Source: Nocardia ignorata NBRC 108230 (lineage in GTDB: Bacteria > Actinomycetota > Actinomycetes > Mycobacteriales > Mycobacteriaceae). Taken from it: 64,000 nt of DNA. Positions 1 to 8,657 of this stretch are shown piece after piece; within the stretch, counting starts at the first letter, position 1, and every line of letters begins with the position of its first letter. The stretch spans positions 1-64,000 of the forward strand of contig NZ_BDBI01000001.1 in assembly GCF_001612905.1 (NCBI RefSeq), given 5' to 3'. Both the position numbers and the translations under genes were made by a program. Under the pieces are notes generated by a model. That model had not been told where the DNA came from and searched no databases. It was given only the letters and a program-made list of their open reading frames with translations.

Positions 1-83
1 CCCAACACCTTTGTGGTGCACAAAACACCAAGGCAGTTCCACACGGCTGGAACCCCGCCACACAGCGGCCACCCAGAAACGGC

Positions 84-113
84 AAAGGCCGGTAGCTCTA
101 GCGCTACCGGCCT
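84..113 (-). terminator. Terminator after S1 protease gene
   Basis: A perfect 11-bp inverted repeat (AGGCCGGTAGC paired with GCTACCGGCCT, 6-nt loop) lies about 40 nt beyond the stop of the minus-strand protease gene. Read on the minus strand it is followed by TTTGCCGTTT, a weak T-rich tail, which fits an intrinsic terminator. Confidence 0.6.
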
Positions 114-152
114 CCACCGTCGTTCAGGGCATGCTCACTGCCCACCTAGGCA

Positions 153-1472
153 TCAGTTCGTGCGAACCGCCAGGCCGGGGTTGTCCGACAGGACCACGCT
201 CAGTGGCTGTGCGAAGAGCTGGGGGGTGTCGCCGGTGATGGCGCCGATGATGTTGGGGATTTCGCAGATCGGGTAGTCGGCGACCGACGAGGCGCTGGAG
301 ATGCCGAGGGCCATGCGGCCGGTGACGATGGCACCGCCGGAATCGCCGGGCAGCGCGCAGATGTTGGCGGAGAAGCTCTGGGTGAGCTGACGATCGCCGA
401 CCTGGACGGTCTGGTCGACACCGTTGACGATGCCGCAGCTGAACCCGGTCCGCGAACCCGACTTGCACACGGGGGCGCCGACGACCGGCACGCCGACGCC
501 GTCGACGGCGATGGGCGCCGCGCCGGGGACGGTGACGAGGTTGTTCTCGAAGCGGGCGCGCGCGTTGTCGTTCACGCGGATGATCGAGTAGTCCTGCTCG
601 CCGAGGATCGACTTCTGGAAGGTGCCGAGCTGGGCGCCTGCACGGTCACCGTTCATCTCGTACACGGCGGCGGCGGAACCGGTGCCCGCCGACTCCAGGT
701 CGGGGTTGCAGTGGCCCGCGGAGATGTTCACGACGTTGCCGGCGCGGTCGGTGCCGTTGAAGCCGAACGAGCAGCGCAGCGAGCTGTTGCCCGCGATGGC
801 GGCGTAGCCCTCGCCACCGGCGATCGGGCCGGTGCCGTTGCCGGCCACGGGAGTGGCTTCCAGGTCGATCTTCTCACCGGCCACCGGCGGCGCGGTGACG
901 ACGACGCGGGCCGGGTCGATGAAGCTGGGCAGGGGCAGCCCGGCCTGCTCGACGCGCACGGCGATCGCGTTGTTCACGGTGTCGATGACGACGCCGCGCA
1001 CCAGGTTGGCGATCTCCGGCGGCGCGGCGGCCAGCCAGTTCTCGAACGCGGTCTTCTCACCGCGCAGCATGGATTCGCTCTTGGCGACGTTGCGGACCTC
1101 GAAACCGGCCGATTCGGCGGCGGCACGGGCCTCGTCGGCGCCGGGGCCCTGGGTCAGCGCGACGACGGCGTTGCCCTGGTCGTTGAGCCAGGAACCGGCG
1201 AACACCTGCGGGAACTGACGCTGCGCGGTGGTGGCGAACGCGGCGACCTGCTGGGCCTCGTCGGCACGGCGCAGGTATTCCTGCGGGGAGAGCTTCAGGT
1301 CACGGCTCACGGCCTCGATCAGCTGGGCAGGCAGATCGACCGCGGGTTCGGCGTCGGCGACTGCCATCGTGGGGCCGAACAGCAGAATCGCCGCCGAAGC
1401 GGCGATCACGGACTTGCGAGCTCGTCTCGAGCTTCGTGCGAGGGGGGCGCGACCCATACGTGGCAGGAGCAT
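153..1472 (-). CDS. Secreted S1 family serine protease (streptogrisin/alpha-lytic type)
   Basis: Exported chymotrypsin-fold serine endopeptidase of about 439 residues. After a basic N-terminus and hydrophobic signal segment (ending near AVADAEP) there is a propeptide-like region starting LPAQLIEAVSRDL, then the catalytic domain. The triad is visible: His in SAGHCNP, Asp in DYSIIRVN, Ser in GDSGGAIVTG. Cysteines around these motifs fit the usual disulfides of the family. The start was set at ATG 1472 because a TATAGT -10 box sits six bases upstream, which predicts a leaderless mRNA; a GTG/ATG farther upstream is possible but would precede the promoter. It follows a paralogous protease (1563-2924) on the same strand. 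Substrate is unknown; extracellular protein degradation is the family role. Confidence 0.85.
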   Translation of the reverse strand: MLLPRMGRAPLARSSRRARKSVIAASAAILLFGPTMAVADAEPAVDLPAQLIEAVSRDLKLSPQEYLRRADEAQQVAAFATTAQRQFPQVFAGSWLNDQGNAVVALTQGPGADEARAAAESAGFEVRNVAKSESMLRGEKTAFENWLAAAPPEIANLVRGVVIDTVNNAIAVRVEQAGLPLPSFIDPARVVVTAPPVAGEKIDLEATPVAGNGTGPIAGGEGYAAIAGNSSLRCSFGFNGTDRAGNVVNISAGHCNPDLESAGTGSAAAVYEMNGDRAGAQLGTFQKSILGEQDYSIIRVNDNARARFENNLVTVPGAAPIAVDGVGVPVVGAPVCKSGSRTGFSCGIVNGVDQTVQVGDRQLTQSFSANICALPGDSGGAIVTGRMALGISSASSVADYPICEIPNIIGAITGDTPQLFAQPLSVVLSDNPGLAVRTN

Positions 1473-1478
1473 GATCGA

Positions 1479-1517
1479 ACTATATGGGCTCGGACCGGTT
1501 ATGCCTACTCGGACCGG
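1479..1517 (-). promoter_or_regulatory. Promoter and direct repeat upstream of first protease
   Basis: On the minus strand TAGGCA, a 17-nt spacer and TATAGT (1479-1484) form a plausible sigma-70-like promoter whose start point would fall on the ATG. The 10-mer CTCGGACCGG (plus-strand reading) occurs twice, at 1489-1498 and 1508-1517, 19 bp apart on the same face of the helix. This could be an operator; no binding protein is known. Confidence 0.4.
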
Positions 1518-1562
1518 GCAAGAGATTTCACTCACCCGGTCCGTTCGGTGATTCGTCCGGTA

Positions 1563-2924
1563 CTAACCCGCGTTGGGGTTGGTACGCACCATGATTCCGC
1601 TGCCGAGACCGCCACCGGAATTGGCCTCGATATCGGCCAGGATGGGCCGGATCGGCACACCGAGGGTCGCGGTGCCGCCGAAGGGTGCGAGCTGGGTGTT
1701 GGCCTCGGTGCAGTTGGGTGCCTCGGCGGCATTGGAGCCGCTGGTGATGCCGAGCGCGAGAGTGCCCGACACGATCGCGCCGCCACTGTCACCACCGAGG
1801 GTGCAGGCGCTGGTGGCGAAACCACGGATCGTCTTGCTGACACCTTCCGCGGTGAACAGCTGAGTCTCCACGTGATCGGCCGAGACGAAACCGCAGGTGA
1901 AAGTGGACGATTGACCAGTTTTGCAGACCGGCGCACCGGTCACCGGATCGGCGGTGCCGGTGATGGCGAGGGTGGTGCCGTTGGCGCCACGCACCCGGGC
2001 CTGGTCCATGCCGGCGTTCACCGCACGCTCGTTGAGCTTGATGACCGAGTAGTCCAGCGCGCCCGGCCCGCCGAGAACGGACATGGCGAACTGACCGACC
2101 TCGGGACTGTTGGGGATGTCGCGCACGTTCGGCACGTACACCGCGGCGGGTGTGCCGTGGTCGACATTCGGATTGCAGTGGCCCGCAGAGATGTTCAGCG
2201 CGTTGCCCGCCGCGTCGGTGCTGTTGAAACCGAACGAGCACACATCGACACCGCGCAGGTCGGCGTCGTGCAGGTCCTTGGCGGCGGTGATGTAGGTGTC
2301 GCCGCCCATCGGCCGGTTCACCACCTCGCCACCGCCGCCCGGCGTGATGACCACCTTGATGGTGGCGATCAGGGTCGGCAGGTTCAGCAGGTGGCCGGTG
2401 CTGGAATTGGCGACGCTCATAACGATCTGGCTGTTGAGCACGTCGATGGCGATCGAGCTGATCGGCGCGGAGATCTCGCGCGGCAGCGTGGAGATCCACT
2501 GACTCAGTTGCAGCAGAGCGCCTTCCAGGCCGCTCGCCGAGATCGGGGCGAGATGGGTCTGGTAGCCGTCGGCGGCGGCCAGGCGGCCGGTCTCGGCATC
2601 GGTCACCGCGACAACGGCTTTGCCCTCGGGCGTGAGCCAGGCACCGGCGAAGGTGTCGGGGTTCTCGGCGCGGAAGTCGGCGGCGTAGGCGCGCAGTTCC
2701 TGGGCGCGCGCGGCACGGTCGAGGTATTCGTTCGGGGTCATGCCCAGGTCGCGCGAGATGGCTGTCACCAGTTCGGCGGGTAGGGCGTCAGCCGAAAGCT
2801 GCTGCGGCGCAGCGGGTTGCGCGCTGGCGACACCGGAGCCGAGCAGAGGGGCGAGTAGAACGGTCGCGGCGAACCCGGCGGAGGCTGCCTTGACCGCGGC
2901 GCGACGCGCCACCAACTTGCGCAT
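1563..2924 (-). CDS. Secreted S1 family serine protease (paralogue)
   Basis: 453-residue paralogue of the neighbouring protease. It has a cleavable-looking signal (RRAAVKAASAGFAATVLLAP region), a propeptide-like segment (LPAELVTAISRDLGMTP) and a chymotrypsin-fold catalytic domain with His in SAGHCNP, Asp in DYSVIKLN and Ser in GGDSGGAIVSG. The two proteins align throughout, so the pair arose by tandem duplication; only 90 nt separate this stop from the next start. The start ATG 2924 directly precedes the basic/hydrophobic leader. The family is known for secreted, self-processing endopeptidases; the real substrate here is not evident. Confidence 0.88.
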   Translation of the reverse strand: MRKLVARRAAVKAASAGFAATVLLAPLLGSGVASAQPAAPQQLSADALPAELVTAISRDLGMTPNEYLDRAARAQELRAYAADFRAENPDTFAGAWLTPEGKAVVAVTDAETGRLAAADGYQTHLAPISASGLEGALLQLSQWISTLPREISAPISSIAIDVLNSQIVMSVANSSTGHLLNLPTLIATIKVVITPGGGGEVVNRPMGGDTYITAAKDLHDADLRGVDVCSFGFNSTDAAGNALNISAGHCNPNVDHGTPAAVYVPNVRDIPNSPEVGQFAMSVLGGPGALDYSVIKLNERAVNAGMDQARVRGANGTTLAITGTADPVTGAPVCKTGQSSTFTCGFVSADHVETQLFTAEGVSKTIRGFATSACTLGGDSGGAIVSGTLALGITSGSNAAEAPNCTEANTQLAPFGGTATLGVPIRPILADIEANSGGGLGSGIMVRTNPNAG

Positions 2925-3023
2925 GAAATCCCTTCGTCACCGAACGAGTGACCGAGACCACCGCCGGCGGCGGGTATGTCGGTCAGCGCATCACTCTAAG
3001 GCACGCCCGGCGATGGGGTGCGG

Positions 3024-4142
3024 TTACCCGCTACCAGCTTCGGTTTTGCGCCAGCCGGGGATCTCGAGCGGCGGCGGGAGCTCGCCGGGCTCGCGGGGCT
3101 GGAACGGGAACGGCCGAGTGGTCGTGGTGCGGCCGGGCGTCGTCGTCGGCGTGGTTGTCGTCGGTGACGGCGTGGTGGTGGTCGGAGCTTCGGTGGTGGT
3201 CGGCTCCTCGGTGGTCGTCGTCGGTTCCGGGGTGGTCGTGACGACCGGTTCCTCGGTGGTCGTCTCCGGCGGCGGCGGAGCGACTACGGGAGTGGGTGCC
3301 GGCTGCTGGGTCGTCTCCGAGTGCGCGTCCGAGATGGTCGGCGGCTCGGTCGGCTCGGTGCCGCGCAGCAGCACCGACACCGCGATGCCACCGAGCACCA
3401 GGCCGATCAGCGCCGCCCCGGCGATCAACAGCGGCGTCTTGTTCCGCGCCGGAGCGGGCGTGGGAGCCGGAGCGGGCGCAGGCACGGTTGCGGCCATCGC
3501 CTTGGTCGGATGCTGCACCGGAAGCGCCGCCGAATATGCCTGCGCGACCACCACGGGCGGCTCGACAGCGGGCATCACATCGGTCTTCACCAGGGAGTTC
3601 TCGGTGACGATCGGATCCGGCGGCGTCGCACCGGCCGGGGTCGCCAGCACCGCGACCAGCGCGGCCTCGGCGGCCGAGGACGCGAACGCCTTCCCCGGAT
3701 CGGCACCCTCGGCGGGCTGGGGCAGTTCGTCCTCGCCGAGCAGCGCCACCGATTTCAGACCCAGATAGTCCAGCGCCTCACGGACGCCGCGCACCACCTC
3801 CGGCGACCACTGCGCCGGATGCGTCGCGTAGAACTCGGCCGGGCCGCTCAGATGCTCGGTGGTGAGATCGATGAGGCAGAACATGGCCGTGGCCAGCAGG
3901 TCTTCGGCCCGATAGGCCTCGCCGCCGTCGACATCGACACCGGCCGGATCGCCGATCGCCCGGACGAAACCGGAGATCGCGTGCGCCTTCCCGGACAGCG
4001 GTGCGTCGCCGAGGGCAGCGTCGCCGTCGTCGGACATGTGCAGCACCGACGACCGCTCGACGAAATGCTTCGCCCCGTCGTCGGTGACCACCGCGGCGAC
4101 ACACTCGTCGTCGGCGATACGCAAGCCGACTCCAGTGGCCAT
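3024..4142 (-). CDS. Membrane-anchored protein with Thr/Pro-rich C-terminus
   Basis: 372 residues, not recognised with certainty. Residues 1-140 form an acidic soluble domain beginning GVGLRIADDECVAAVV, which resembles the first strands of actin/Hsp70-type ATPase folds (DUF7159-like proteins of mycobacteria are my best guess, low certainty). An Ala/Pro hinge precedes one transmembrane helix at about 227-249, followed by an acidic Thr/Pro-rich tail of the kind that spans the cell wall. It is the last gene of a three-gene minus-strand operon with the LuxR regulator (49 nt upstream) and the Hsp70-like protein, so a role in the same envelope-sensing pathway is likely. With the N-terminus cytoplasmic, the tail would be outside. 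Confidence 0.6.
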   Translation of the reverse strand: MATGVGLRIADDECVAAVVTDDGAKHFVERSSVLHMSDDGDAALGDAPLSGKAHAISGFVRAIGDPAGVDVDGGEAYRAEDLLATAMFCLIDLTTEHLSGPAEFYATHPAQWSPEVVRGVREALDYLGLKSVALLGEDELPQPAEGADPGKAFASSAAEAALVAVLATPAGATPPDPIVTENSLVKTDVMPAVEPPVVVAQAYSAALPVQHPTKAMAATVPAPAPAPTPAPARNKTPLLIAGAALIGLVLGGIAVSVLLRGTEPTEPPTISDAHSETTQQPAPTPVVAPPPPETTTEEPVVTTTPEPTTTTEEPTTTEAPTTTTPSPTTTTPTTTPGRTTTTRPFPFQPREPGELPPPLEIPGWRKTEAGSG

Positions 4143-4191
4143 CCGGTTACCTCGCTTCGACGTCCGTGGTGTTGGGCGGCGAGTCCGGCGG

Positions 4192-6666
4192 TCACACCAG
4201 AAGTGAGCCGTGTCCCATCGCGCGCAGCATCGACAATAATTCCGATCGTGAACGTGCGCCTATCCGGCGTCGGATACGCGCCACGTGATGCTCCACGGTC
4301 TTGGCGGAAATGTACAGCCGTGCGCCGATCTCCCGGTAGGTGAGACCGAGTAGCACCAGCTCGGCGACCTCGCGTTCACGATCGCTGAGCGCGCGCCGCT
4401 CGATCGCGGGCTGGGGAGCCGCCGAGGTTTCGTCGCCGGTCTTGGGTGCCTCGAGGCGGGCGGGGATGCGCACCGAACGGGCCAGCTTCAGCAGGGCGCT
4501 CGCGGCGGCGGGGTCGTCGATCACGCGTGCGGTGTCGCCGGCGAGGCGGGCGCCGTCGAAGGTGTGGCCCTGGTGGGCCAAGGCGAGGACCGCGCTGTGC
4601 ACGGCGGGCAGGTCGACCTGGCCGCGCAGCACGAGCAACCAGGTGCGGCCCGCGTCGGCCAGGACGGCGGCGTGCGGGTCGCCGTCGGCGGCGGCGTTCT
4701 TCAGCGCGTGCGCGTGCGGCAGCAACTGCTGGGGCGAGGACTTGGCGATCGCCGCCTGCACCCCGTACCAGTGGAAGGCGTTGGTCCAGGCGGGTGCGCG
4801 GCCGAGGCGGCGCAACAGTGCGGTGGCTGCCTCGACGAGCGGCTGGATGCGGCCCTCGTCGCGCAATTGGATTCCGGCCAAACACAATTCGCCGATCGGT
4901 AGCAGGCTCAGCAGGTCGACGTCGACCTCGTCGAACAGCGGGAAGGCGGCGGTCCACGCGGCATGCAGTGCCTGCGCGTCACCGCTGCGGCGGGCCAGGC
5001 CGACGGCCAGGGCGTGCGCGAGCAGGCGGTCGCGCGGGGCAAGGGACGCGATGTCGATGCCGGTCATGGTCTCGGCGGCCTTGCATTCGTCTCCGATGCG
5101 CAACGCGGTCCAGGCCGCGAGCACGCCGAGTTGTTTGCCTTCGCCGTCGGCGGCGCGGATCGCGTCGTCGGCGCGGCGTGGTTCGCCCGCGCTCAGGCTG
5201 AGCAGGGCGCCGACGGTCACCGCGCTGCACGGGGTGGTGCCGGTTCCGTTGGTCCGCGCGGCCTGGACCAGTGCCGAGATGGCGGCCGCGGTGGCCGCGC
5301 CGTGCGGGTCGAGGGAGGTGAGCAGGGCGTTCGCGATCAGCCGGGCGCCGGCACCCGTCTGGGTGGGCGGCCAGTGTTCGGCGTCGGCCGCGGCCTTCGC
5401 GGCGGCGGCGCTGTCACCGGCCAGGGCGTGCACGGTCGCCGCGACCGCCCAGTCGGCACCGACTCGGTTCGGGCCGAGCCAGCGGTAGAGTGCGGCGGCC
5501 CGGCTGACCAGACCACGCCGGGTGAGCACGCTCGCGCAGACGCGGACGGCGGCCGCGAGTTCGGCGGTGTCGACATCGGCGCCGTCGAGCAGGGGTTCGG
5601 CCAGGCGGAGAGCGGTGTCGTCGTCGCCTGCCTTCGCGGCGGCCTCGGCCCAGGCGAGGGTGACGCGACGCGGATCGGTGCCTGCCGCGACGGCTGCCGC
5701 GTAGTAGCGGGCGGCATCGGGACGCTGCTGTCGGGCTGCCGCGCAGAGGAATTCGGCGAGGCGCTGGTCGCGCACACCGGACTCGGCCAGCAGCAGGCCG
5801 GTGTGGTCGCGCAGCAGGCCCGCCTCGAGCCGGGTGTCGAGGAGCCTGCGCTGCACGGCGACGAAGCGGCGATCACCGAGCAGCAGCCGCAGTTGCGGCA
5901 CGGCCGCGCTCAGCAACAGGTCGGCATCGGTGACCAGTGCGCTCGCCCGCGCCCGGGCCAGCAGGTCATGGGCGACAGGCAATTCCACCCCGAGCACCTC
6001 GGCGAGCTCACCGGCGTCGAGACCGGTTCCCGTCGCCGCGACGACGAGGGTGTCGAGCAGTGGTGGATCGAAACCCGCCAATTGTGCACGGGCCCAAGCG
6101 GACAGGGCCGCGTCGACGGCAGGCAGGCCCGCGTCGAGCTTGGCCTGACCCGCCGCCCGCAGTGCCGCGACGACACCGCCGTGGATGCCCGCGGTCCTGG
6201 TGTGGATGTGGTTGACCAGCGGACGCGGCACCGACACCCCGAGTTCGCGGGCGAAGGAACCGATCTCACCGCAACCGAGTGCGCGGATCTCGATCAGGCG
6301 GCCCTGCCTGCCGACCGCGTCGCACAGGGCGCGCAGTTCGGGATGCTGGGGGCGAGGCTGAGTGGCGCAGACCAGGGAGCGGGCACCCGATTCCACCTCG
6401 GTGCGCAGGGCTGCGAGCTGGGCGGGGGTCATGTCGTGCAGGTCGTCGGCGATCACGACGGCGCCGTTGTCGGTGGGCTCGGGGGCCCGGCCGATCACGG
6501 CAACGCCCCGGCCGCGCAGCCGACGGCGTACAGCGTCGAGCAATACCGACTTGCCGGTGCCGGAGCGACCCGTCAGCAACAGCACCACCGGCTGGTCGTC
6601 GGCAGCGTCTACCGCTCGCAGAATCTCACGGGCATGGGGGACTGTGTCGAGCGCGATGGGGCTCAA
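4192..6666 (-). CDS. iniR: STAND-type ATPase / LuxR-family transcriptional regulator (Rv0339c-like)
   Basis: 824-residue regulator. Walker A GRSGTGKS lies near residue 35 and a Walker B-like VVIADDLHDM near 75; a long helical, Ala-rich middle section follows (TPR-like, as in MalT/LAL regulators); the C-terminus (about 760-820) carries a LuxR/GerE helix-turn-helix (ALSDREREVAELVLLG, then SAKTVEHHVARIRRR). Its ATG overlaps the upstream Hsp70-like stop by 4 nt, so the two are translationally coupled. Size and position beside ini genes match M. tuberculosis Rv0339c, which I recall being described as the iniBAC activator IniR; the symbol is assigned on that basis. It probably controls the divergent ini genes, possibly in response to a small-molecule ligand. 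Confidence 0.75.
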   Translation of the reverse strand: MSPIALDTVPHAREILRAVDAADDQPVVLLLTGRSGTGKSVLLDAVRRRLRGRGVAVIGRAPEPTDNGAVVIADDLHDMTPAQLAALRTEVESGARSLVCATQPRPQHPELRALCDAVGRQGRLIEIRALGCGEIGSFARELGVSVPRPLVNHIHTRTAGIHGGVVAALRAAGQAKLDAGLPAVDAALSAWARAQLAGFDPPLLDTLVVAATGTGLDAGELAEVLGVELPVAHDLLARARASALVTDADLLLSAAVPQLRLLLGDRRFVAVQRRLLDTRLEAGLLRDHTGLLLAESGVRDQRLAEFLCAAARQQRPDAARYYAAAVAAGTDPRRVTLAWAEAAAKAGDDDTALRLAEPLLDGADVDTAELAAAVRVCASVLTRRGLVSRAAALYRWLGPNRVGADWAVAATVHALAGDSAAAAKAAADAEHWPPTQTGAGARLIANALLTSLDPHGAATAAAISALVQAARTNGTGTTPCSAVTVGALLSLSAGEPRRADDAIRAADGEGKQLGVLAAWTALRIGDECKAAETMTGIDIASLAPRDRLLAHALAVGLARRSGDAQALHAAWTAAFPLFDEVDVDLLSLLPIGELCLAGIQLRDEGRIQPLVEAATALLRRLGRAPAWTNAFHWYGVQAAIAKSSPQQLLPHAHALKNAAADGDPHAAVLADAGRTWLLVLRGQVDLPAVHSAVLALAHQGHTFDGARLAGDTARVIDDPAAASALLKLARSVRIPARLEAPKTGDETSAAPQPAIERRALSDREREVAELVLLGLTYREIGARLYISAKTVEHHVARIRRRIGARSRSELLSMLRAMGHGSLLV

Positions 6667-8444
6667 TTGCCGCCTCCGAGTAGTTCACCGGGGAGTTTCG
6701 TGACGCCGCCGACGGTGCCTTCGACCACCTCGCCCGCGCCGTCGAGCACCTGGCCGGGGACCGCGCCGACATTCGGCACGTTCGGAGCCTGGGGGACCGG
6801 CGGGGTGTATGGCGCCGGTTGCTGTGGGGCGGGCTGTTGGGGAGCGGGCTGCTGGGGGGCCGGTTGCTGCGGCGCAGGCTGTTGCGGTGCGGGTTGCTGC
6901 GGAGCAGGGGCTCCGCCGCCGGACTGGACCTGCTGCTGCGTTGCCGGGGACTGGGCAGTGCCGCCCGGCTGTGGTGTCCCGGCGGAGTTCACCGGTGCGG
7001 CCGGGGTGACGGTGCCGGGGATCGGCTGACCCGTCGAGTCGAGCAGGGGAGCGCCCGGGACCGGCTGACCGTTCGCGTCGACGGTCGGCGTGCCGACCAC
7101 CGGCTTGCCGTCCGCGTCGAACGTGGCGATCGGCGCCACCGCCTGTCCGGGGCCGCTGTTCTTCGGCGCGTTCTCGGTGGGGTTCACCGTGGACACGTCC
7201 GGCTTGCTCGGCGTCGCGAACTGGGGAGACATGGCCAGCGTTCCCGCGGTGAGCGCGCCGAAGACGGCGACTGCCGCGCCGACGACCGCCAGGCGTTTGC
7301 CGGTGACGACCTTCTTCGCCGGGGCTTCGTCGTCGACGACGGGCAGGGCTTTCGCGAGTGCGACCGGGGCGATGTCCGTCGGCGCGGCCGGCTCGCCGAC
7401 ATCCTCGAGAGGAAGGACGAGCGGAGTGGATTCCGCCGCCCGCAGATCGGCGGCCAGCTCGGCCGCGCCCGCCGCGCTCGCGGTGGCCGGGTCGGCACAC
7501 GCGACGACGGGCAGCGCGAACTCCGCGGACACCAGTTCCGCGACCAGCGGCATCTGCGCGCCGCCGCCGGTCAGCAGGACGGCGGTGATGTCGCCGAGCC
7601 GGACGCCCGCGCGCTCGACGGCCTCGCGCACCAGGGCCAGGGAATCCTGCACCGAGCCGCGCAGCAGGTCCTCGAGTTCGTGGCGGACGAGGCGAACGGT
7701 CGCGGCCTCGCCGAGGGCGCCGACCTCAACCACGGTCGCGGTGTCGAGTGACAGTTCTTCTCTGGCGAGGCGTGCGCGTTCGCGCAGGGCCGCGAGTTCG
7801 GTTTCCACGGCCGGATCGAACGGGTCGAATTCCCGGTCACCCAGCGCGTGCGACAGCACGTAGCGCATTGTCAGCAAATCGAATTCCGAGCCGGCGATCT
7901 CCGTGTCGTGCAGCGGGGTGGCCAACAAACCCGACTGCTCCCCGGTGCGGACCACCGAGACGGTCAGGCCGCTCGCGCCGAGGTCGTACACAACCACCGC
8001 ACCCTCGTCGAACAGTCCGCGCTCGACCTCGTAGCGGCGGACCACCGCGACCGGTTCCGGGACGAGGACGACCGCGTGGGCGCCCGCGTTGTCGAGAGAC
8101 GAACGCACCGCCTGCACTTGGTCATCCGTCCACCAACCGGGGTGGCACGACACCACCGTCGGCTCGCCCTCGACGTGGTCGCGAACCTCATCGATCAGCT
8201 GAGTGGTCGCCGCGGCCACCAAATCGGCCGCGACATGCGACGAACCGTCCTCGGCGAGCATGCGCACCGGATCGCCGACCCGGGCCAGGAAGCCCTCGAT
8301 CACCACCGCCGGACCGGCTGTGGCTACTTCGATTGCACTGGGTCGCCGCACGACCGCGACCGGTGCACCGCCGTCGATCGCCGTCGCTACGGCAACTGAA
8401 CGGGATGCGCCGACGGTGACGCCGAGCGCGAGACGGTCTGTCAT
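6663..8444 (-). CDS. Hsp70-like membrane protein with PAPQQ repeats
   Basis: 593 residues. Residues 1-340 are an Hsp70/actin-type nucleotide-binding domain: GVTVGASRS at the N-terminus (phosphate-1 loop), VVYDLGASGLTVSVV (phosphate-2) and VLLTGGGAQMPLV (adenosine motif). The usual peptide-binding domain is absent; instead there is a single transmembrane helix (about 380-402), a Pro/Gly-rich linker and a run of Pro-Ala-Pro-Gln-Gln units. Such membrane-bound Hsp70-like proteins are common in actinobacteria, but their task is not established. It heads an operon with the LuxR regulator (4-nt overlap), which suggests a sensor or chaperone partner for it. Divergent from the ini locus. Confidence 0.75.
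   Translation of the reverse strand: MTDRLALGVTVGASRSVAVATAIDGGAPVAVVRRPSAIEVATAGPAVVIEGFLARVGDPVRMLAEDGSSHVAADLVAAATTQLIDEVRDHVEGEPTVVSCHPGWWTDDQVQAVRSSLDNAGAHAVVLVPEPVAVVRRYEVERGLFDEGAVVVYDLGASGLTVSVVRTGEQSGLLATPLHDTEIAGSEFDLLTMRYVLSHALGDREFDPFDPAVETELAALRERARLAREELSLDTATVVEVGALGEAATVRLVRHELEDLLRGSVQDSLALVREAVERAGVRLGDITAVLLTGGGAQMPLVAELVSAEFALPVVACADPATASAAGAAELAADLRAAESTPLVLPLEDVGEPAAPTDIAPVALAKALPVVDDEAPAKKVVTGKRLAVVGAAVAVFGALTAGTLAMSPQFATPSKPDVSTVNPTENAPKNSGPGQAVAPIATFDADGKPVVGTPTVDANGQPVPGAPLLDSTGQPIPGTVTPAAPVNSAGTPQPGGTAQSPATQQQVQSGGGAPAPQQPAPQQPAPQQPAPQQPAPQQPAPQQPAPYTPPVPQAPNVPNVGAVPGQVLDGAGEVVEGTVGGVTKLPGELLGGGN
6811..6906 (-). repeat. 15-nt coding repeat (PAPQQ units)
   Basis: About seven tandem copies of a 15-nt unit encoding Pro-Ala-Pro-Gln-Gln inside the Hsp70-like gene. 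The units differ mainly at third codon positions, so the repeat is kept at the protein level. Copy number is likely to vary between strains. Confidence 0.8.
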
Positions 8445-8550
8445 GGGGAACCTCTGCAGATACGGGAGCGACGGAAATCATCGAGAGAGCTATCCCGACT
8501 GTCGATTGCTGACGGTCTGCTGTTACCGGTGCGCGCACCCATAACGGGGC

Positions 8551-8616
8551 CGATCCCCTAACGGCCCTCGATCCCCTAGCGGGCACCCCGTGCGATGAAC
8601 AGGGGTTCGCCCTGTT
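8551..8616. promoter_or_regulatory. Direct and inverted repeats in the Hsp70 / ini intergenic region
   Basis: The divergent intergenic region carries CGATCCCCTAACGG (8551-8564) and CGATCCCCTAGCGG (8569-8582), 13 of 14 bases identical and 18 bp apart, then the perfect inverted repeat AACAGGG-GTTCG-CCCTGTT (8598-8616). Repeats spaced by about two helical turns between divergent operons are typical operator layout; the LuxR-type regulator encoded at 4192-6666 is the obvious candidate binder. This is inference from sequence only. Confidence 0.35.
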
Positions 8617-8657
8617 ACGAGGGGGGGTCATAGCTTCGAACATCTTGCCGAGCGCAC

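Noticed and set aside
1..152. Short open frames at the left edge (for example 13-276)
   Set aside because: They overlap the protease 3' end and terminator, with no start signal or domain.
711..2783. 690-codon plus-strand open frame across the two proteases
   Set aside because: It is antisense to both proteases, whose triad motifs and signals are intact; high GC makes long false frames.
6811..6906. Possible CRISPR-like array in the PAPQQ region
   Set aside because: The 15-nt units are contiguous, in frame and without spacers, so this is a protein repeat.
4963..7029. 688-codon plus-strand frame opposite the LuxR regulator
   Set aside because: Antisense of a protein with Walker and helix-turn-helix motifs; no independent evidence.
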